From CANDYO01 sp964627795 (GTDB lineage Bacteria; Pseudomonadota; Alphaproteobacteria; Rickettsiales; CANDYO01): a stretch of DNA of 64,000 bases. This document shows, piece after piece, positions 9,687 to 18,718 of the stretch. Numbering within the stretch: the first letter of the stretch is position 1; each line of letters begins with the position of its first letter. The stretch lies in contig CAZVLF010000005.1 of the NCBI GenBank assembly GCA_964627795.1, forward strand, positions 62,001-126,000, read 5' to 3'. A program made the position numbers and the translations under genes. Under the pieces are notes generated by a model. That model did no database searches. It worked only from the letters and a program-made list of their open reading frames with translations, and was not told where the DNA came from.

Positions 9687-10948
9687 TTTTCTTCTCTTTT
9701 TATATCCCATTTACTACAGCAATTTTGTTTAGCTCTGATCTGTAACCAACCTTCACCGACTCCTCCGACAATTACTCTAGTTTTAAGTATATTTTCTCCT
9801 TCCTTTAAATGTGGTTTTAGATCTATATTAGGCTGTTGATCCCAACTAACTCCTCTTTCACAAGCATGATGACCGTATCCATTATCCACTACTTTAGTCT
9901 TCCAAAATTTAGATCCTATTGTTTTTACTTCTAATTTATTACCGCCATCTGGGCCAATATAAATCAGCTTGTCATTGAGAATGATTTGCATGTAATCATC
10001 AAATCCAACCCTAGAAAGCGTAAACTCTTTTATTTTGTCTTTGTTTTTGATATTAAATGTTGTGCTGCGGTCATAGACACCACAATTTCCTGGCCAATAA
10101 TTATCAGCAATAGTGCCTATAGTTAAAATTCCACCTTCATGGACATATTTCATATCTGAAGCAACTGTGCCTGGTTCAATTCCACCTAAATCACATTCAT
10201 GGCTATCTTTACAAGTGATTGAAGTGATTTCTTCACGACAGGTCTTTATTTTTTCCTCTCTGATTTTATTGCAGGCATATTTATACTCAGGATCTATTTC
10301 CACTATTTGCTTTGGAAAACAGCTATTAGTCTTTAAATCATAATATTGATCACAAGTCTTTTCAGTATGGGTTGTAATTTTTTCTTCACTAGACTGACAA
10401 GTACTAGTTGCATCGCTCAAAAAATCAAACTCATTATTATTTTTGGCAAACGACAAAGCTTTATCTAGGTACCCTAGATTATTAATTGGCATTCCATTTT
10501 CATCTTTCTCAAAACCTTGTTTTTCTAGCTCTTCTTGCCTTTTTATTACGCTCAAACTGCTAAAAGTATGACCTACCTCGCAATTAGTCTTTTCGCAAGT
10601 GTATTCAACAGGCTCTCCTAACAACTCTTTTAATGCTTTTTCATCATTTTGTTGTTTAACATATTCACCAGAGCTTTCAGCTTGTTCAATTGACATTCCA
10701 GCTCCTCTAACATTGCTACCCTCGTAACCTACAATTTCTTTCAACTCATGAGTTTCCATGTCTTTAAAGACCTCAGCGACATTGGATTCTATAGATCTAG
10801 CTATGCTTTGACCATTTTCTTTATGACTCCTTAAATCATCAGCAGATAGTGATGCAAAACTTTTAGAACTCCATAATAATAAAAATATCAACACTATAGG
10901 TAATGTGACTGCTATCAATATTATGTGTCTTCGCTTACTTGGTCTCAT
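9671..10948 (-). CDS. traN: TraN-like protein, N-terminal part
   Basis: A 425-residue exported protein with an N-terminal hydrophobic segment (HIILIAVTLPIVLIFLLLWS) and a cysteine-rich central region. It ends in a beta-rich domain and the motif NCCSKWDIKREEKCD, which looks like the middle of longer TraN proteins. It overlaps the next gene by 16 bp in a different frame. It is either a natural two-gene TraN or an old frameshift. The independent signal peptide and ribosome site of the downstream gene favour a functional split. Confidence 0.65.
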   Translation of the reverse strand: MRPSKRRHIILIAVTLPIVLIFLLLWSSKSFASLSADDLRSHKENGQSIARSIESNVAEVFKDMETHELKEIVGYEGSNVRGAGMSIEQAESSGEYVKQQNDEKALKELLGEPVEYTCEKTNCEVGHTFSSLSVIKRQEELEKQGFEKDENGMPINNLGYLDKALSFAKNNNEFDFLSDATSTCQSSEEKITTHTEKTCDQYYDLKTNSCFPKQIVEIDPEYKYACNKIREEKIKTCREEITSITCKDSHECDLGGIEPGTVASDMKYVHEGGILTIGTIADNYWPGNCGVYDRSTTFNIKNKDKIKEFTLSRVGFDDYMQIILNDKLIYIGPDGGNKLEVKTIGSKFWKTKVVDNGYGHHACERGVSWDQQPNIDLKPHLKEGENILKTRVIVGGVGEGWLQIRAKQNCCSKWDIKREEKCDIS

Positions 10949-11420
10949 GAGATTTTAACCTCTCTAAATATTCCTGCGCAATTCCACTTAAATTACCTTC
11001 ATCTTTAAACCTAGTCAGAGCATAATTAATGCTAACATTGCCAACTAACTTATCGAATTTATCGTTATCACTTAAAACAAAACTAGGGACTGAAGTAACG
11101 CCAAATTTTTTAAAAGCTACTGGATCAACCTCAATAGCAATTTTTTGGGTGTACTTAATCGTTTCTTTAAAACTATTATTTTTAAATCCCTTTAAAACTA
11201 ACTTTGCGCCAATTTTTTTAGCGATAACATCGTATTGCTTAAGCAAGCTTTCAGGCATGCTTAAAGATACAAAAATACGCAAACCATCTTTTTTATTATT
11301 AGGGCATGCATGATCTTTGATCTGACCATAACCAGATAAAATTTGCTCCATTACATCAGCTTGCATAGCGCTAGCAGAAAAAGATAAAAACAAAATGAAA
11401 ATTTTTAAAATATGCAGCAT
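10935..11420 (-). CDS. trbC: F-type pilin assembly protein TrbC
   Basis: About 161 residues. The ATG at 11420 is chosen because GGAG lies 9 bases upstream and it opens a clean signal peptide (LHILKIFILFLSFSASAMQA). The mature part contains the TrbC signature region (GLRIFVSLSMPESLLKQY and FGVTSVPSFVLSD), a thioredoxin-like fold without a CxxC. In F, TrbC helps process and assemble pilin with TraW; in some systems the two are fused. It sits between traU and traN as expected. Confidence 0.88.
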   Translation of the reverse strand: MLHILKIFILFLSFSASAMQADVMEQILSGYGQIKDHACPNNKKDGLRIFVSLSMPESLLKQYDVIAKKIGAKLVLKGFKNNSFKETIKYTQKIAIEVDPVAFKKFGVTSVPSFVLSDNDKFDKLVGNVSINYALTRFKDEGNLSGIAQEYLERLKSHETK

Positions 11421-12388
11421 GATTTTTTTCTCCATAATAGATAACCAAAATCCTCACCAACTACTGGAATTTCTTTACCAGATTCAAAGACGCTAGTGCT
11501 TTTGCCAAATGGTACGCAAGTAGTGGTATCTGGATTTACCATATGATAACGGTAATGACTCTTTTTCATCATTGGAGCTAGGTTTTTAGTGCAAATCTTT
11601 TTTACATTATCAGATGATGTTTCATGAGCCATAAGTTGACGATGAAGTTTAAAGGTGATCTTTTGCATCGCATTTACTGATGCTTGAACCCCACCAATAT
11701 GTGCATTCACATTAGCATTCATTGGATGCATATTGCCTTGACAGCCAGCGCACCAAAATAATGAATCGATTGGACTATTATTAGCAGTCGCGCTTACGCA
11801 ATCAGCGGCGCAAGCAGCTTGTGAGATCAAGTTATTAAACAACAAACCTTCAGGATGAAAAATCATCGATAATTCATCATCATTACCGGTTGGGTCTAAT
11901 TCAGTAATCCATAGAGGATCAAAATTACTTTCTTGCAGACAAACGAAATCAGTAAATAGCTCAAGCAAATATAAAATAGGGTAAATATAATAATGAACAT
12001 ACCAAGTTGATATTTTACTACTTGCAGATTTTGGTCTACCCCCTTGATGCTTTTCAAACCCCATATCCATTTGCAAACCACCCATATTAACAAAGCAATA
12101 AGGCTCTGCTGAGACGTCTACCATTCTAGATGGTTCCCAATATCCACCAACAAAACCTGGCATTGGTACTCCACCTTTAGGGCAAAGACATACTGGAGAG
12201 CCAGGATTTGGTGTATCTTTAAGGCCATCTTTACTGCCAATAAGCTCCATTGAGCCCATGGTAATTGGAAATAAACATTCCCAATTAATATCATTAAAGG
12301 GGTTTACAAATTCTCCAGTGCATTTTTTTGCCTGAGACTGACTTGCTAATCCTATCACTATGCAAAAAATAAGTAGGCGAGATTTCAT
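11405..12388 (-). CDS. traU: F-type mating-pair/pilus protein TraU
   Basis: A 327-residue periplasmic protein with a signal peptide (LLIFCIVIGLASQSQA) and many cysteines. Recognisable TraU features include CTGEFVNPFNDINWECLFPI near the N-terminus, VCLCP, and FWCAGCQGNMHPMNA. The length matches F TraU (330). TraU is needed for DNA transfer and mating-aggregate formation. It overlaps traW by 4 bp at its start and trbC at its end, so expression is coupled. Confidence 0.93.
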   Translation of the reverse strand: MKSRLLIFCIVIGLASQSQAKKCTGEFVNPFNDINWECLFPITMGSMELIGSKDGLKDTPNPGSPVCLCPKGGVPMPGFVGGYWEPSRMVDVSAEPYCFVNMGGLQMDMGFEKHQGGRPKSASSKISTWYVHYYIYPILYLLELFTDFVCLQESNFDPLWITELDPTGNDDELSMIFHPEGLLFNNLISQAACAADCVSATANNSPIDSLFWCAGCQGNMHPMNANVNAHIGGVQASVNAMQKITFKLHRQLMAHETSSDNVKKICTKNLAPMMKKSHYRYHMVNPDTTTCVPFGKSTSVFESGKEIPVVGEDFGYLLWRKKSCCIF

Positions 12389-13023
12389 AAATCACCACCA
12401 AATATTTTGATTTTTAATTGCAGACCTTCTTGAGTTACAAGAGCAGGTACTTGTGTGATGCCAAGTTTAGAGGTTAAAATTCCTCCTTGATCAAAGTAAA
12501 TCCAGATCTTTTCTTTGCGCTGTAATTTTAAAGGAGATCCTTTTACTAGAATTATTTTAGCTTGTTGTTTAAGAGCAAACTTCACTTGGGAATCATCATC
12601 GCCATCAATAAAAAGCAAGGATTCTCTTAAAGGAACAAATTCTAATGGATTGACCCTTGTTCCAGCTGGATGTAATAATTGATTATTATGATCTCTAATA
12701 TCTTGGGTCAGAACATAAGTTGGATCATAGAAAAACTCTTTAGATTCTTTAGCTTTACTAATACCTGTTACAGAGGTTGGTCTTTCTACATATTCTTTGG
12801 TTTTATTTTGTGTATTTTTATTAAATTCATCCCAATCTATTTTTTGAAGTCTAGCATTTATAACTTCTAGAAAATCTTCTTCGATAATGGTAAATACATG
12901 ACCTTGCGTGCCAAAATCTTTAGCATTAGCTTCAGAAATATTAATAAGTAATGCGCCAATGTAGCAAACTCCAAACCAACAAAAAATTATAATCATTTCA
13001 AACAAACTTTTAAAAACTCTCAT
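12385..13023 (-). CDS. traW: F-type pilus assembly protein TraW
   Basis: A 212-residue protein with an N-terminal membrane/signal segment (MIIIFCWFGVCYIGALL). The DFGTQGHVFTIIEEDFLEVI motif that follows is characteristic of TraW just after its signal peptide. TraW works in the periplasm with TrbC in pilus tip assembly. It overlaps traC and traU by 4 bp on each side. F TrbI, which often precedes TraW, is not present between traC and traW. Confidence 0.92.
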   Translation of the reverse strand: MRVFKSLFEMIIIFCWFGVCYIGALLINISEANAKDFGTQGHVFTIIEEDFLEVINARLQKIDWDEFNKNTQNKTKEYVERPTSVTGISKAKESKEFFYDPTYVLTQDIRDHNNQLLHPAGTRVNPLEFVPLRESLLFIDGDDDSQVKFALKQQAKIILVKGSPLKLQRKEKIWIYFDQGGILTSKLGITQVPALVTQEGLQLKIKIFGGDL

Positions 13024-15440
13024 TTTGTTTCTCCCACCATTAGACTCTCAATCGCATCGGTGACACTCATGCCATTTGCTCTCATTGTCTTAATCGCTGA
13101 CATGTCTTCTGCCTTAGTTGAATAGGCTTTAGCAGAAAATGGATCGAGTAATAACCTACCAATTTGCCAAGAGTTGTTTTTATGACGAATCATGAATTCA
13201 GAATAAGAGTTTTTCATTCCACGTAATGTATGAGTAATGGCGATTTCGCCACTGCTCATCATGAGTTCTTTACGTAAAATTTCATCATCCTTACCATCTA
13301 CTGAAAGAATAATTCGCCAATCTGCTTGTGAAAGCGCTATGCTTCCCGCTTCACTGTTACTTGCTTCAAAATCCGACATGCATTGAGATGCAACAATTAG
13401 GCTGAGATTATATTTTCTACCTCTTCTTGAGAAGCCGCCGATTGGCCCCTTGAGCACTGGATGTTTACCCATCCGCCAGAATTCATCAATAATTAAAGCG
13501 GTTGGAGTATTTCTATTTCTGATCTTGGCGTAAACCAAAAAGGTGACTGTAAGCAGAGCTGAGCTTTGGAGGATCTCATTATGCTCAAGATCACTAAGCT
13601 CAAAAACCGTAAGCTTATTTTTTATATCAAGCGTGGCGACGCCATTGAAATATTTAGCATAACGACCATCATCGCTATAATTCTTGAGAATATAAGCAAT
13701 TTGATCAATGAGATCCTTAGTAGCATCATTATTGATATTTGGGTTAGTCAGTAACTCTTCGCGAATTTCAGAAAAACCTCCTAAATTGCCATATGTTTTC
13801 ATGACCTCAACAACTGCATAAGTCAAGATAGAGCGATATAATCCCATTTCAGGGTTAAGGTTATTATTTTTGTCAACATTGATAATAATACAAAGAATCG
13901 ACACAATCAGATCAATAAATGGCTCTTCAAAATTTTCTTTATATTCTTGTCTATCCTCTTCTGTCTCAGGCGTTTTATATAAAGAAAATGGATTGAGGCA
14001 GAATTCTCCACCACCAAAATCAACAAAATCACCATCGAGTAATTCACAAGTATTTTTAAAGCTACGACCATCATCGATAATTACTACTTGTCCTCCATTT
14101 TTTAGCAATGAAACACTATATTCCTGAAGCCATACTGATTTTCCGCGACCTGATGCTCCCACCACAATCATATTGAAATTACCGTTAATATTGTCAGCAG
14201 TTTTAAAATTATCAAAAAAGAATAACTGACCACGTCGACCAACAAAAAGCATCAATGGACTAGTATAATTTTGTCCATCAGCGAATACGGGCATTAAGTT
14301 AATGCATGCACCAGATAGAGCCTTACTAGATATCTTAAGCTGATCAAATATCTGCCAGTTTTCACTAACGCCAAATGGCAGAGTTTGTAATAAACTATTC
14401 ACGCAATCATGCTGAACTTTAGCTATATTAAACCCAAGTCTTGCAAAGTGATCTTGCAGCATCTGCTGCGCAATTTCTGTATTCGTAGCTAGAACGATAT
14501 GCATGACTAATTTACCCATACGTTCGCCCCCACCAATACATTCACTGACATATCGCCAATCATTATTTTCTTCTAGCATTTTAGGAAAAAACATTGGCAA
14601 CTTAGAATCATTTTGCTGAGTTTTAATCATTCGATGCTTATCTGCCATTCTTTGTGAGCTATCCCTTGAGCTTAAGGTAAATCCCATGCTGATATAGAAA
14701 GGACAGGGAATACTTAAGCCTTTGTCAAAATCACCAATATAATTAATAGAATTTTCTAAATCCCAAATCCCTGGAAAACTCGTTACTTCAAAAATACTAT
14801 AGCTATGGTTACTAAAGTTAACCTTGGACTTCTCCATCTCAATATCATGATCAGACTTAAGAAACTCCCGCACATCTTGGAAAACTTCAATATTACGTTG
14901 TTTATAAATCCCGTCAGATGGATTTAAAATTTCTTGGAGGAAGCTAGCTAAATCCTTGTTGTTTAATACATATGCATCACTGTTAATCCCCTTAAGTCCT
15001 TGAATGAATTTATCTTGTAGGGCCTTTAAGCTTAGAGTAACTGCTAACTCCGTAGAATCTGCGTGCCCTTTAGGAATTGAAAAACAAAAATAAAGCTCAT
15101 AGTCACGAACAGCTAAATTACTCTGATTTCCTAAGGCGCTATTTTTAAAAAAATCTACCCGAGCCTTAGACATTTTTTGGAATATTGGGTCTTTACTATT
15201 ATTCTTATGCCAAAATTCCAGTAGATTACCAATCCTAGGGGAAGCATAGTTAATTATTTGGCATGTACAATCAACAGGCAAATCATTGGTAACTAGACTT
15301 CTGAATGCTTGTTTAGCTGCTTCATTCATTCCTGAAAAATGACCAACTCTTAAGACAAAACCCATTGTCTTTTGATTATCAAAAATAGAGTTTTTTGCAT
15401 CAAAGCTTCGATAACTAAGGAAATTAAGTAAGCTATCCAT
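13020..15440 (-). CDS. traC: F-type T4SS ATPase TraC (VirB4-like)
   Basis: An 806-residue cytoplasmic ATPase that energises pilus assembly. Walker A is GASGRGKS at about residues 428-435, and Walker B is TALIIDEFW. The TraC N-terminal F-type domain is present (SIPCPFYISMGFT). The length is slightly below F TraC (875). The N-terminus (LNFLSYRSFDAKNSIFDN) also fits the family. The start overlaps the traV stop. This is the single VirB4-type ATPase visible in the window. Confidence 0.95.
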   Translation of the reverse strand: MDSLLNFLSYRSFDAKNSIFDNQKTMGFVLRVGHFSGMNEAAKQAFRSLVTNDLPVDCTCQIINYASPRIGNLLEFWHKNNSKDPIFQKMSKARVDFFKNSALGNQSNLAVRDYELYFCFSIPKGHADSTELAVTLSLKALQDKFIQGLKGINSDAYVLNNKDLASFLQEILNPSDGIYKQRNIEVFQDVREFLKSDHDIEMEKSKVNFSNHSYSIFEVTSFPGIWDLENSINYIGDFDKGLSIPCPFYISMGFTLSSRDSSQRMADKHRMIKTQQNDSKLPMFFPKMLEENNDWRYVSECIGGGERMGKLVMHIVLATNTEIAQQMLQDHFARLGFNIAKVQHDCVNSLLQTLPFGVSENWQIFDQLKISSKALSGACINLMPVFADGQNYTSPLMLFVGRRGQLFFFDNFKTADNINGNFNMIVVGASGRGKSVWLQEYSVSLLKNGGQVVIIDDGRSFKNTCELLDGDFVDFGGGEFCLNPFSLYKTPETEEDRQEYKENFEEPFIDLIVSILCIIINVDKNNNLNPEMGLYRSILTYAVVEVMKTYGNLGGFSEIREELLTNPNINNDATKDLIDQIAYILKNYSDDGRYAKYFNGVATLDIKNKLTVFELSDLEHNEILQSSALLTVTFLVYAKIRNRNTPTALIIDEFWRMGKHPVLKGPIGGFSRRGRKYNLSLIVASQCMSDFEASNSEAGSIALSQADWRIILSVDGKDDEILRKELMMSSGEIAITHTLRGMKNSYSEFMIRHKNNSWQIGRLLLDPFSAKAYSTKAEDMSAIKTMRANGMSVTDAIESLMVGETK

Positions 15441-15667
15441 TAATAAATCTCCGCTTCCTCAAAATTATTTTCACTCTGCTTAATCATGACCTTCTTCTGT
15501 TGTTTTTCGCCAGTATTCAATAGGATCTGTTTTCTAGCGACTTCGTCTGCATATTCAAGCGAGCTACAACCAATACCTTTAACCTTAGGACAATCCCAGG
15601 TACTTTTATAGCCTGTGCAGCTTGATAACATTATTGAGATTAGAACTAGTTTAGTTAGATTTTTCAT
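15440..15667 (-). CDS. traV: Short TraV-like outer-membrane lipoprotein
   Basis: A 75-residue lipoprotein precursor whose signal peptide ends in a lipobox (ISIMLSSCTG). The segment after it (YKSTWDCPKVKGIGCSSLEYADEVA) is the conserved TraV core. TraV anchors the TraB-TraK core complex to the outer membrane. The protein is much shorter than F TraV (171) and ends soon after the core, as seen in some reduced F-like systems. It overlaps traB and abuts traC. Confidence 0.8.
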   Translation of the reverse strand: MKNLTKLVLISIMLSSCTGYKSTWDCPKVKGIGCSSLEYADEVARKQILLNTGEKQQKKVMIKQSENNFEEAEIY

Positions 15668-16865
15668 CTTCTTGAGTCTCCTTTAAACTAAAGCCTTCAA
15701 TGAAGACAATATTGACCTCAACGCCTTCATTAACTGATATCACTGGTTGATATTGCTCAGCTCGTTTAATGAAGAATTCAGCTAAGCTGTTACTGCCATT
15801 GCTCAAACCAGAGCCAAGCCCGCCATTCATAATGCTCTTAAGTTTTTGTTGATCAGTTTGAGTATTGCTTCCAAGTAGAGATTGCTGCGGTTGGCTAAAT
15901 TGTGTTACTCCATTACCAAAACCTGAAGCAATTCCAGCAACAAAGCTTTTTAAGACCATATCACCTTCACGCGAAACGATCTCACCTCTAACTCCAGTTT
16001 TACCAAGAGAAGAAACATAAGCCTTAACTGGGATTTCAATGAAGTTATGGCTATCCAAAGCACAGCTCATTAACACGCCATCTAAATAGACTTTCTCACT
16101 AGAAATATCACCAACCGCTCTGAGGGACATTTGACAACCAATCAATTTATTGGTTTTTAGATACTTGCCGCCAAAGCCAGCTGAAACCACTTCTCCTGTT
16201 ATACGAAGAAGCGCGCTACGAGGATTTGCTTCAGCGCTCATACCGACTCCTGCATCCACTCCAGAAATGAGCTTCCCTTGCGCATAACTATTAGCAGGAA
16301 TATATTCACCGAGTTTAAGAGCTTTTTTCTTCTGCTTAAACGACTTGCTTTCGATACTGGCTTCAATTTTCTTCTTTTCCTCTACTTTTACTTTAGCTAT
16401 TTCTTCAGCTAATTTTTGCTCGTATTTTGCTTCCAACGTATTGCTCAAATTAAGAATAACATTCTCCATTTCGGCCTTACTAACTTTATCAGCTTCAAGC
16501 TGTTGATTGATGGTCTTTTGTGCATTTTCAGTATCGGCTTGTTTAGTTTTTAGCTCATCCAATTCTTTGCCTTCAATTTCAGTCCAGAGTAATTCATTAC
16601 TAGTACCTTGAGCTAATTCCTCTAGCCCTGGAGAAGTTTTAAGTTTATCTTTTGCGTCAAGTTTAGTAGTTTCTGGGTATTTAAAGTTCTTGAGTTGATC
16701 GCCACTATTTTGAACTAGGTAACAAATAAGCAAGAATAGTGAAGTGACGAAGGCTCCTAGGCGTAGATGCTTCTTACGTACCATCGCTGGCTCACTATCG
16801 TCAGCTATAAAATATTGCTTCCATCGTTCTTTAATTTTTTTTATTGGGGCAAATAATCTTTTCAT
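15651..16865 (-). CDS. traB: T4SS core-complex protein TraB (VirB10-like)
   Basis: A 404-residue protein. It has a short cytoplasmic N-terminus, one membrane helix near residues 34-48 (LGAFVTSLFLLICYLV), a coiled-coil region (about 90-170), and a C-terminal TrbI/VirB10-like beta-barrel domain with NPRSALLRITGEVVSAGFGG. It spans the cell envelope and bridges the inner and outer membrane parts of the secretion channel. The order traK-traB-traV matches F. Confidence 0.93.
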   Translation of the reverse strand: MKRLFAPIKKIKERWKQYFIADDSEPAMVRKKHLRLGAFVTSLFLLICYLVQNSGDQLKNFKYPETTKLDAKDKLKTSPGLEELAQGTSNELLWTEIEGKELDELKTKQADTENAQKTINQQLEADKVSKAEMENVILNLSNTLEAKYEQKLAEEIAKVKVEEKKKIEASIESKSFKQKKKALKLGEYIPANSYAQGKLISGVDAGVGMSAEANPRSALLRITGEVVSAGFGGKYLKTNKLIGCQMSLRAVGDISSEKVYLDGVLMSCALDSHNFIEIPVKAYVSSLGKTGVRGEIVSREGDMVLKSFVAGIASGFGNGVTQFSQPQQSLLGSNTQTDQQKLKSIMNGGLGSGLSNGSNSLAEFFIKRAEQYQPVISVNEGVEVNIVFIEGFSLKETQEDEKSN

Positions 16866-16881
16866 TTTAACCTGTCCTATA

Positions 16882-17571
16882 TTAATTTTCTAAAATTCGA
16901 ATGAGCATACATTCTTCTTTTGGTAGTAGTTCTGCTTTACTCAAATAAACTGCTAAATATTCTGATGAGATAAACTCTTTTAAATTCAATTTTTGAGATT
17001 TATCACTTGAGTTTCTAAGGTAGATTTTTTCTGCAATCAATTTATTGCCACTTACTTGAGTTACTAATCTCATTTTCAAAGCTTTTACTGGGCTAATGAG
17101 GTTTAAATGCTTAAGGGTAATATTAAATCCTAGATATTTGGTTGGGTTTAAAGTGACTTCTATGAGTTTAGCTATCCTGGTTTTAAGCTCTGGCGATACT
17201 TGATTAAAATATTCAGTTTGAGATCTATCGACCGTAGCAAACTTATGGATAAAAACTTGCGTTGACGGTATATCACTTGCTACTAAAATTAGTTTGTAAG
17301 TCATCTCATCTTCTGTTTTAACAAAGAAATTGACTGGCTTTTCTGCCGTAAGCCTTAAGTAAATATCTCTTCCATTTATGGCATATTCTAGTTCTTCTGA
17401 TAACGCATGTATTTCTAAAACCGAACTATCAAAAGCAAGACGAGTAATCTCTGCTTTAGAAGCGAAGGCTTTTATTTCTGCATTGTTGGCAACAGTAAAT
17501 TCCTGTGCATTCACATTAAAATTCATCAGCATCACTATGCCAAAAAGCAAGATTCTAATTTTTCGGTTCAT
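16882..17571 (-). CDS. traK: T4SS core-complex protein TraK (VirB9-like)
   Basis: About 229 residues with a signal peptide (ILLFGIVMLMNFNVNAQ). I choose the ATG at 17571 because AGAGG lies 6 bases upstream; a TTG at 17586 is the alternative. The rest is beta-rich with the TraK pattern (DIYLRLTAEKPVNFFVKTED). TraK is the secretin-like outer-membrane component that contacts TraV and TraB. The start lies inside the end of traE, so the genes are translationally coupled. Confidence 0.9.
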   Translation of the reverse strand: MNRKIRILLFGIVMLMNFNVNAQEFTVANNAEIKAFASKAEITRLAFDSSVLEIHALSEELEYAINGRDIYLRLTAEKPVNFFVKTEDEMTYKLILVASDIPSTQVFIHKFATVDRSQTEYFNQVSPELKTRIAKLIEVTLNPTKYLGFNITLKHLNLISPVKALKMRLVTQVSGNKLIAEKIYLRNSSDKSQKLNLKEFISSEYLAVYLSKAELLPKEECMLIRILEN

Positions 17572-18094
17572 CTTTGACCTCTTCAAATGATTTAAGGTTT
17601 ATAATTCCAGATTTATTGGTAAAGGAGAGCAAATATTCTTTTGGTTGATTGGCTATTCTTTTATCAGAAAGATAGGTGTCTAAATGGCCAGATACTTTTA
17701 CTGTCCAGTTATAATTATCGTATTCATATCCTTGAATATCACCAAAAACATAACGATAATCTCGGTTAGCGATATCATCAGCTAATTTTTTGATTTTAGA
17801 TTTGAAGTCTTCATAAAATTCATTATCTACTTGTCTAAGCAAGTGATCCGTCACAACTGCTACATTTTCTTTTTTCATTGAAAATAATAATGAAATGATT
17901 TGATCAGCTCTGATTTTTAGTGCTGCATCATTGATATAATTTTTACTGATGACCAGCTCAGCTTCAGTAATTGGTAAGTTACGAGTAATGATTTCTTGAT
18001 TGTATAACTTCAATGCCAGTAAGCTGTTAGCTAGAATCATTACAGCGCTACTTACTAATAAAATATTTCTTTGTAATCTAAGATTTGTCAGCAT
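17555..18094 (-). CDS. traE: T4SS protein TraE (VirB5/VirB8-like membrane protein)
   Basis: A 179-residue protein with one N-terminal membrane helix (NILLVSSAVMILANSLLALKLY) and a periplasmic domain, matching F TraE (188) in size and layout. In F it is required for pilus assembly and resembles VirB8. It overlaps traL and traK, giving the typical traA-L-E-K order. Confidence 0.9.
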   Translation of the reverse strand: MLTNLRLQRNILLVSSAVMILANSLLALKLYNQEIITRNLPITEAELVISKNYINDAALKIRADQIISLLFSMKKENVAVVTDHLLRQVDNEFYEDFKSKIKKLADDIANRDYRYVFGDIQGYEYDNYNWTVKVSGHLDTYLSDKRIANQPKEYLLSFTNKSGIINLKSFEEVKDEPKN

Positions 18095-18380
18095 TTTTAA
18101 ATTCCATATTCATTTTTCTTTGATGTCCTTGCACGCCTTTGATAAAGTTCATTTCGCAGGGTAAGTACCAATAGATCATTCTGATTATTTTTCTGATGAT
18201 TGATCTACTGCGAAAGCGGCCAAAAATATTAGCTGCAAATATCCCTAGGGGAATTCCATAAAGTCCTTTATCGAACATCATCAAACTCCCCCAGACCATC
18301 ATGAATACAATTAGCGTATCCATTGGTATCCCAAGGCAACGAAAGCTATTATCTAAAGTTCTTGGAATGCGATAATTCAT
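18078..18380 (-). CDS. traL: T4SS protein TraL (VirB3-like)
   Basis: A 100-residue inner-membrane protein with the family motif YRIPRTLDNSFRCLGIPMDTL and hydrophobic segments around residues 24-52. TraL is the F-type VirB3-like assembly factor. It starts 2 bp after the pilin gene. A second copy at 27671-27922 is nearly identical over its first 81 residues but is cut off, so this one is the complete version (it ends VQGHQRKMNMEFKNADKS). Confidence 0.9.
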   Translation of the reverse strand: MNYRIPRTLDNSFRCLGIPMDTLIVFMMVWGSLMMFDKGLYGIPLGIFAANIFGRFRSRSIIRKIIRMIYWYLPCEMNFIKGVQGHQRKMNMEFKNADKS

Positions 18381-18382
18381 AA

Positions 18383-18682
18383 TTAAAACATCATATTAAC
18401 TAGAGAATTAGATGATGAGAGTAGTAGTCCAGTTCCCATTGCTCCTAAAATAAATTTAGTTGGAAAGCCTGCTACTCCCATAATTCCTGCCATTGCAAAG
18501 CAAATAAAGGTAATAAGTTTACCAGCAGTTCCACCGATCCATCCAGTTACTTTGGTATGAATGTCAGCAAAAGCATCAGTTGCAAATGAAAGCTCTGGTA
18601 GTAACATGGTGGCGGCCAAGATACCTACTACAGCTGCATGTTGTTTGAATTTCTGATTATTAATTAAGTTAGTTATTTTCAT
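18383..18682 (-). CDS. traA: F-type pilin TraA (VirB2/TrbC-like prepilin)
   Basis: A 99-residue prepilin with a long leader ending near LPELSFA, followed by two hydrophobic helices (LITFICFAMAGIMGVAGFP and FILGAMGTGLLLSS) separated by a short basic turn. This is the VirB2/TraA pilin layout. It is the first structural gene of the transfer operon. A close paralogue (104 aa) lies at 27939-28253 in the truncated element, so two pilin variants are encoded. Confidence 0.88.
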   Translation of the reverse strand: MKITNLINNQKFKQHAAVVGILAATMLLPELSFATDAFADIHTKVTGWIGGTAGKLITFICFAMAGIMGVAGFPTKFILGAMGTGLLLSSSNSLVNMMF

Positions 18683-18718
18683 TTTGTCCTCTTTTAAAAG
18701 TTATAATTAAGTGTTGTT

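Noticed and set aside
15440..15667. Truncated traV pseudogene
   Set aside because: It is short, but the lipobox and conserved core are intact and the gene overlaps both neighbours in a tight operon, so a reduced functional TraV is more likely.
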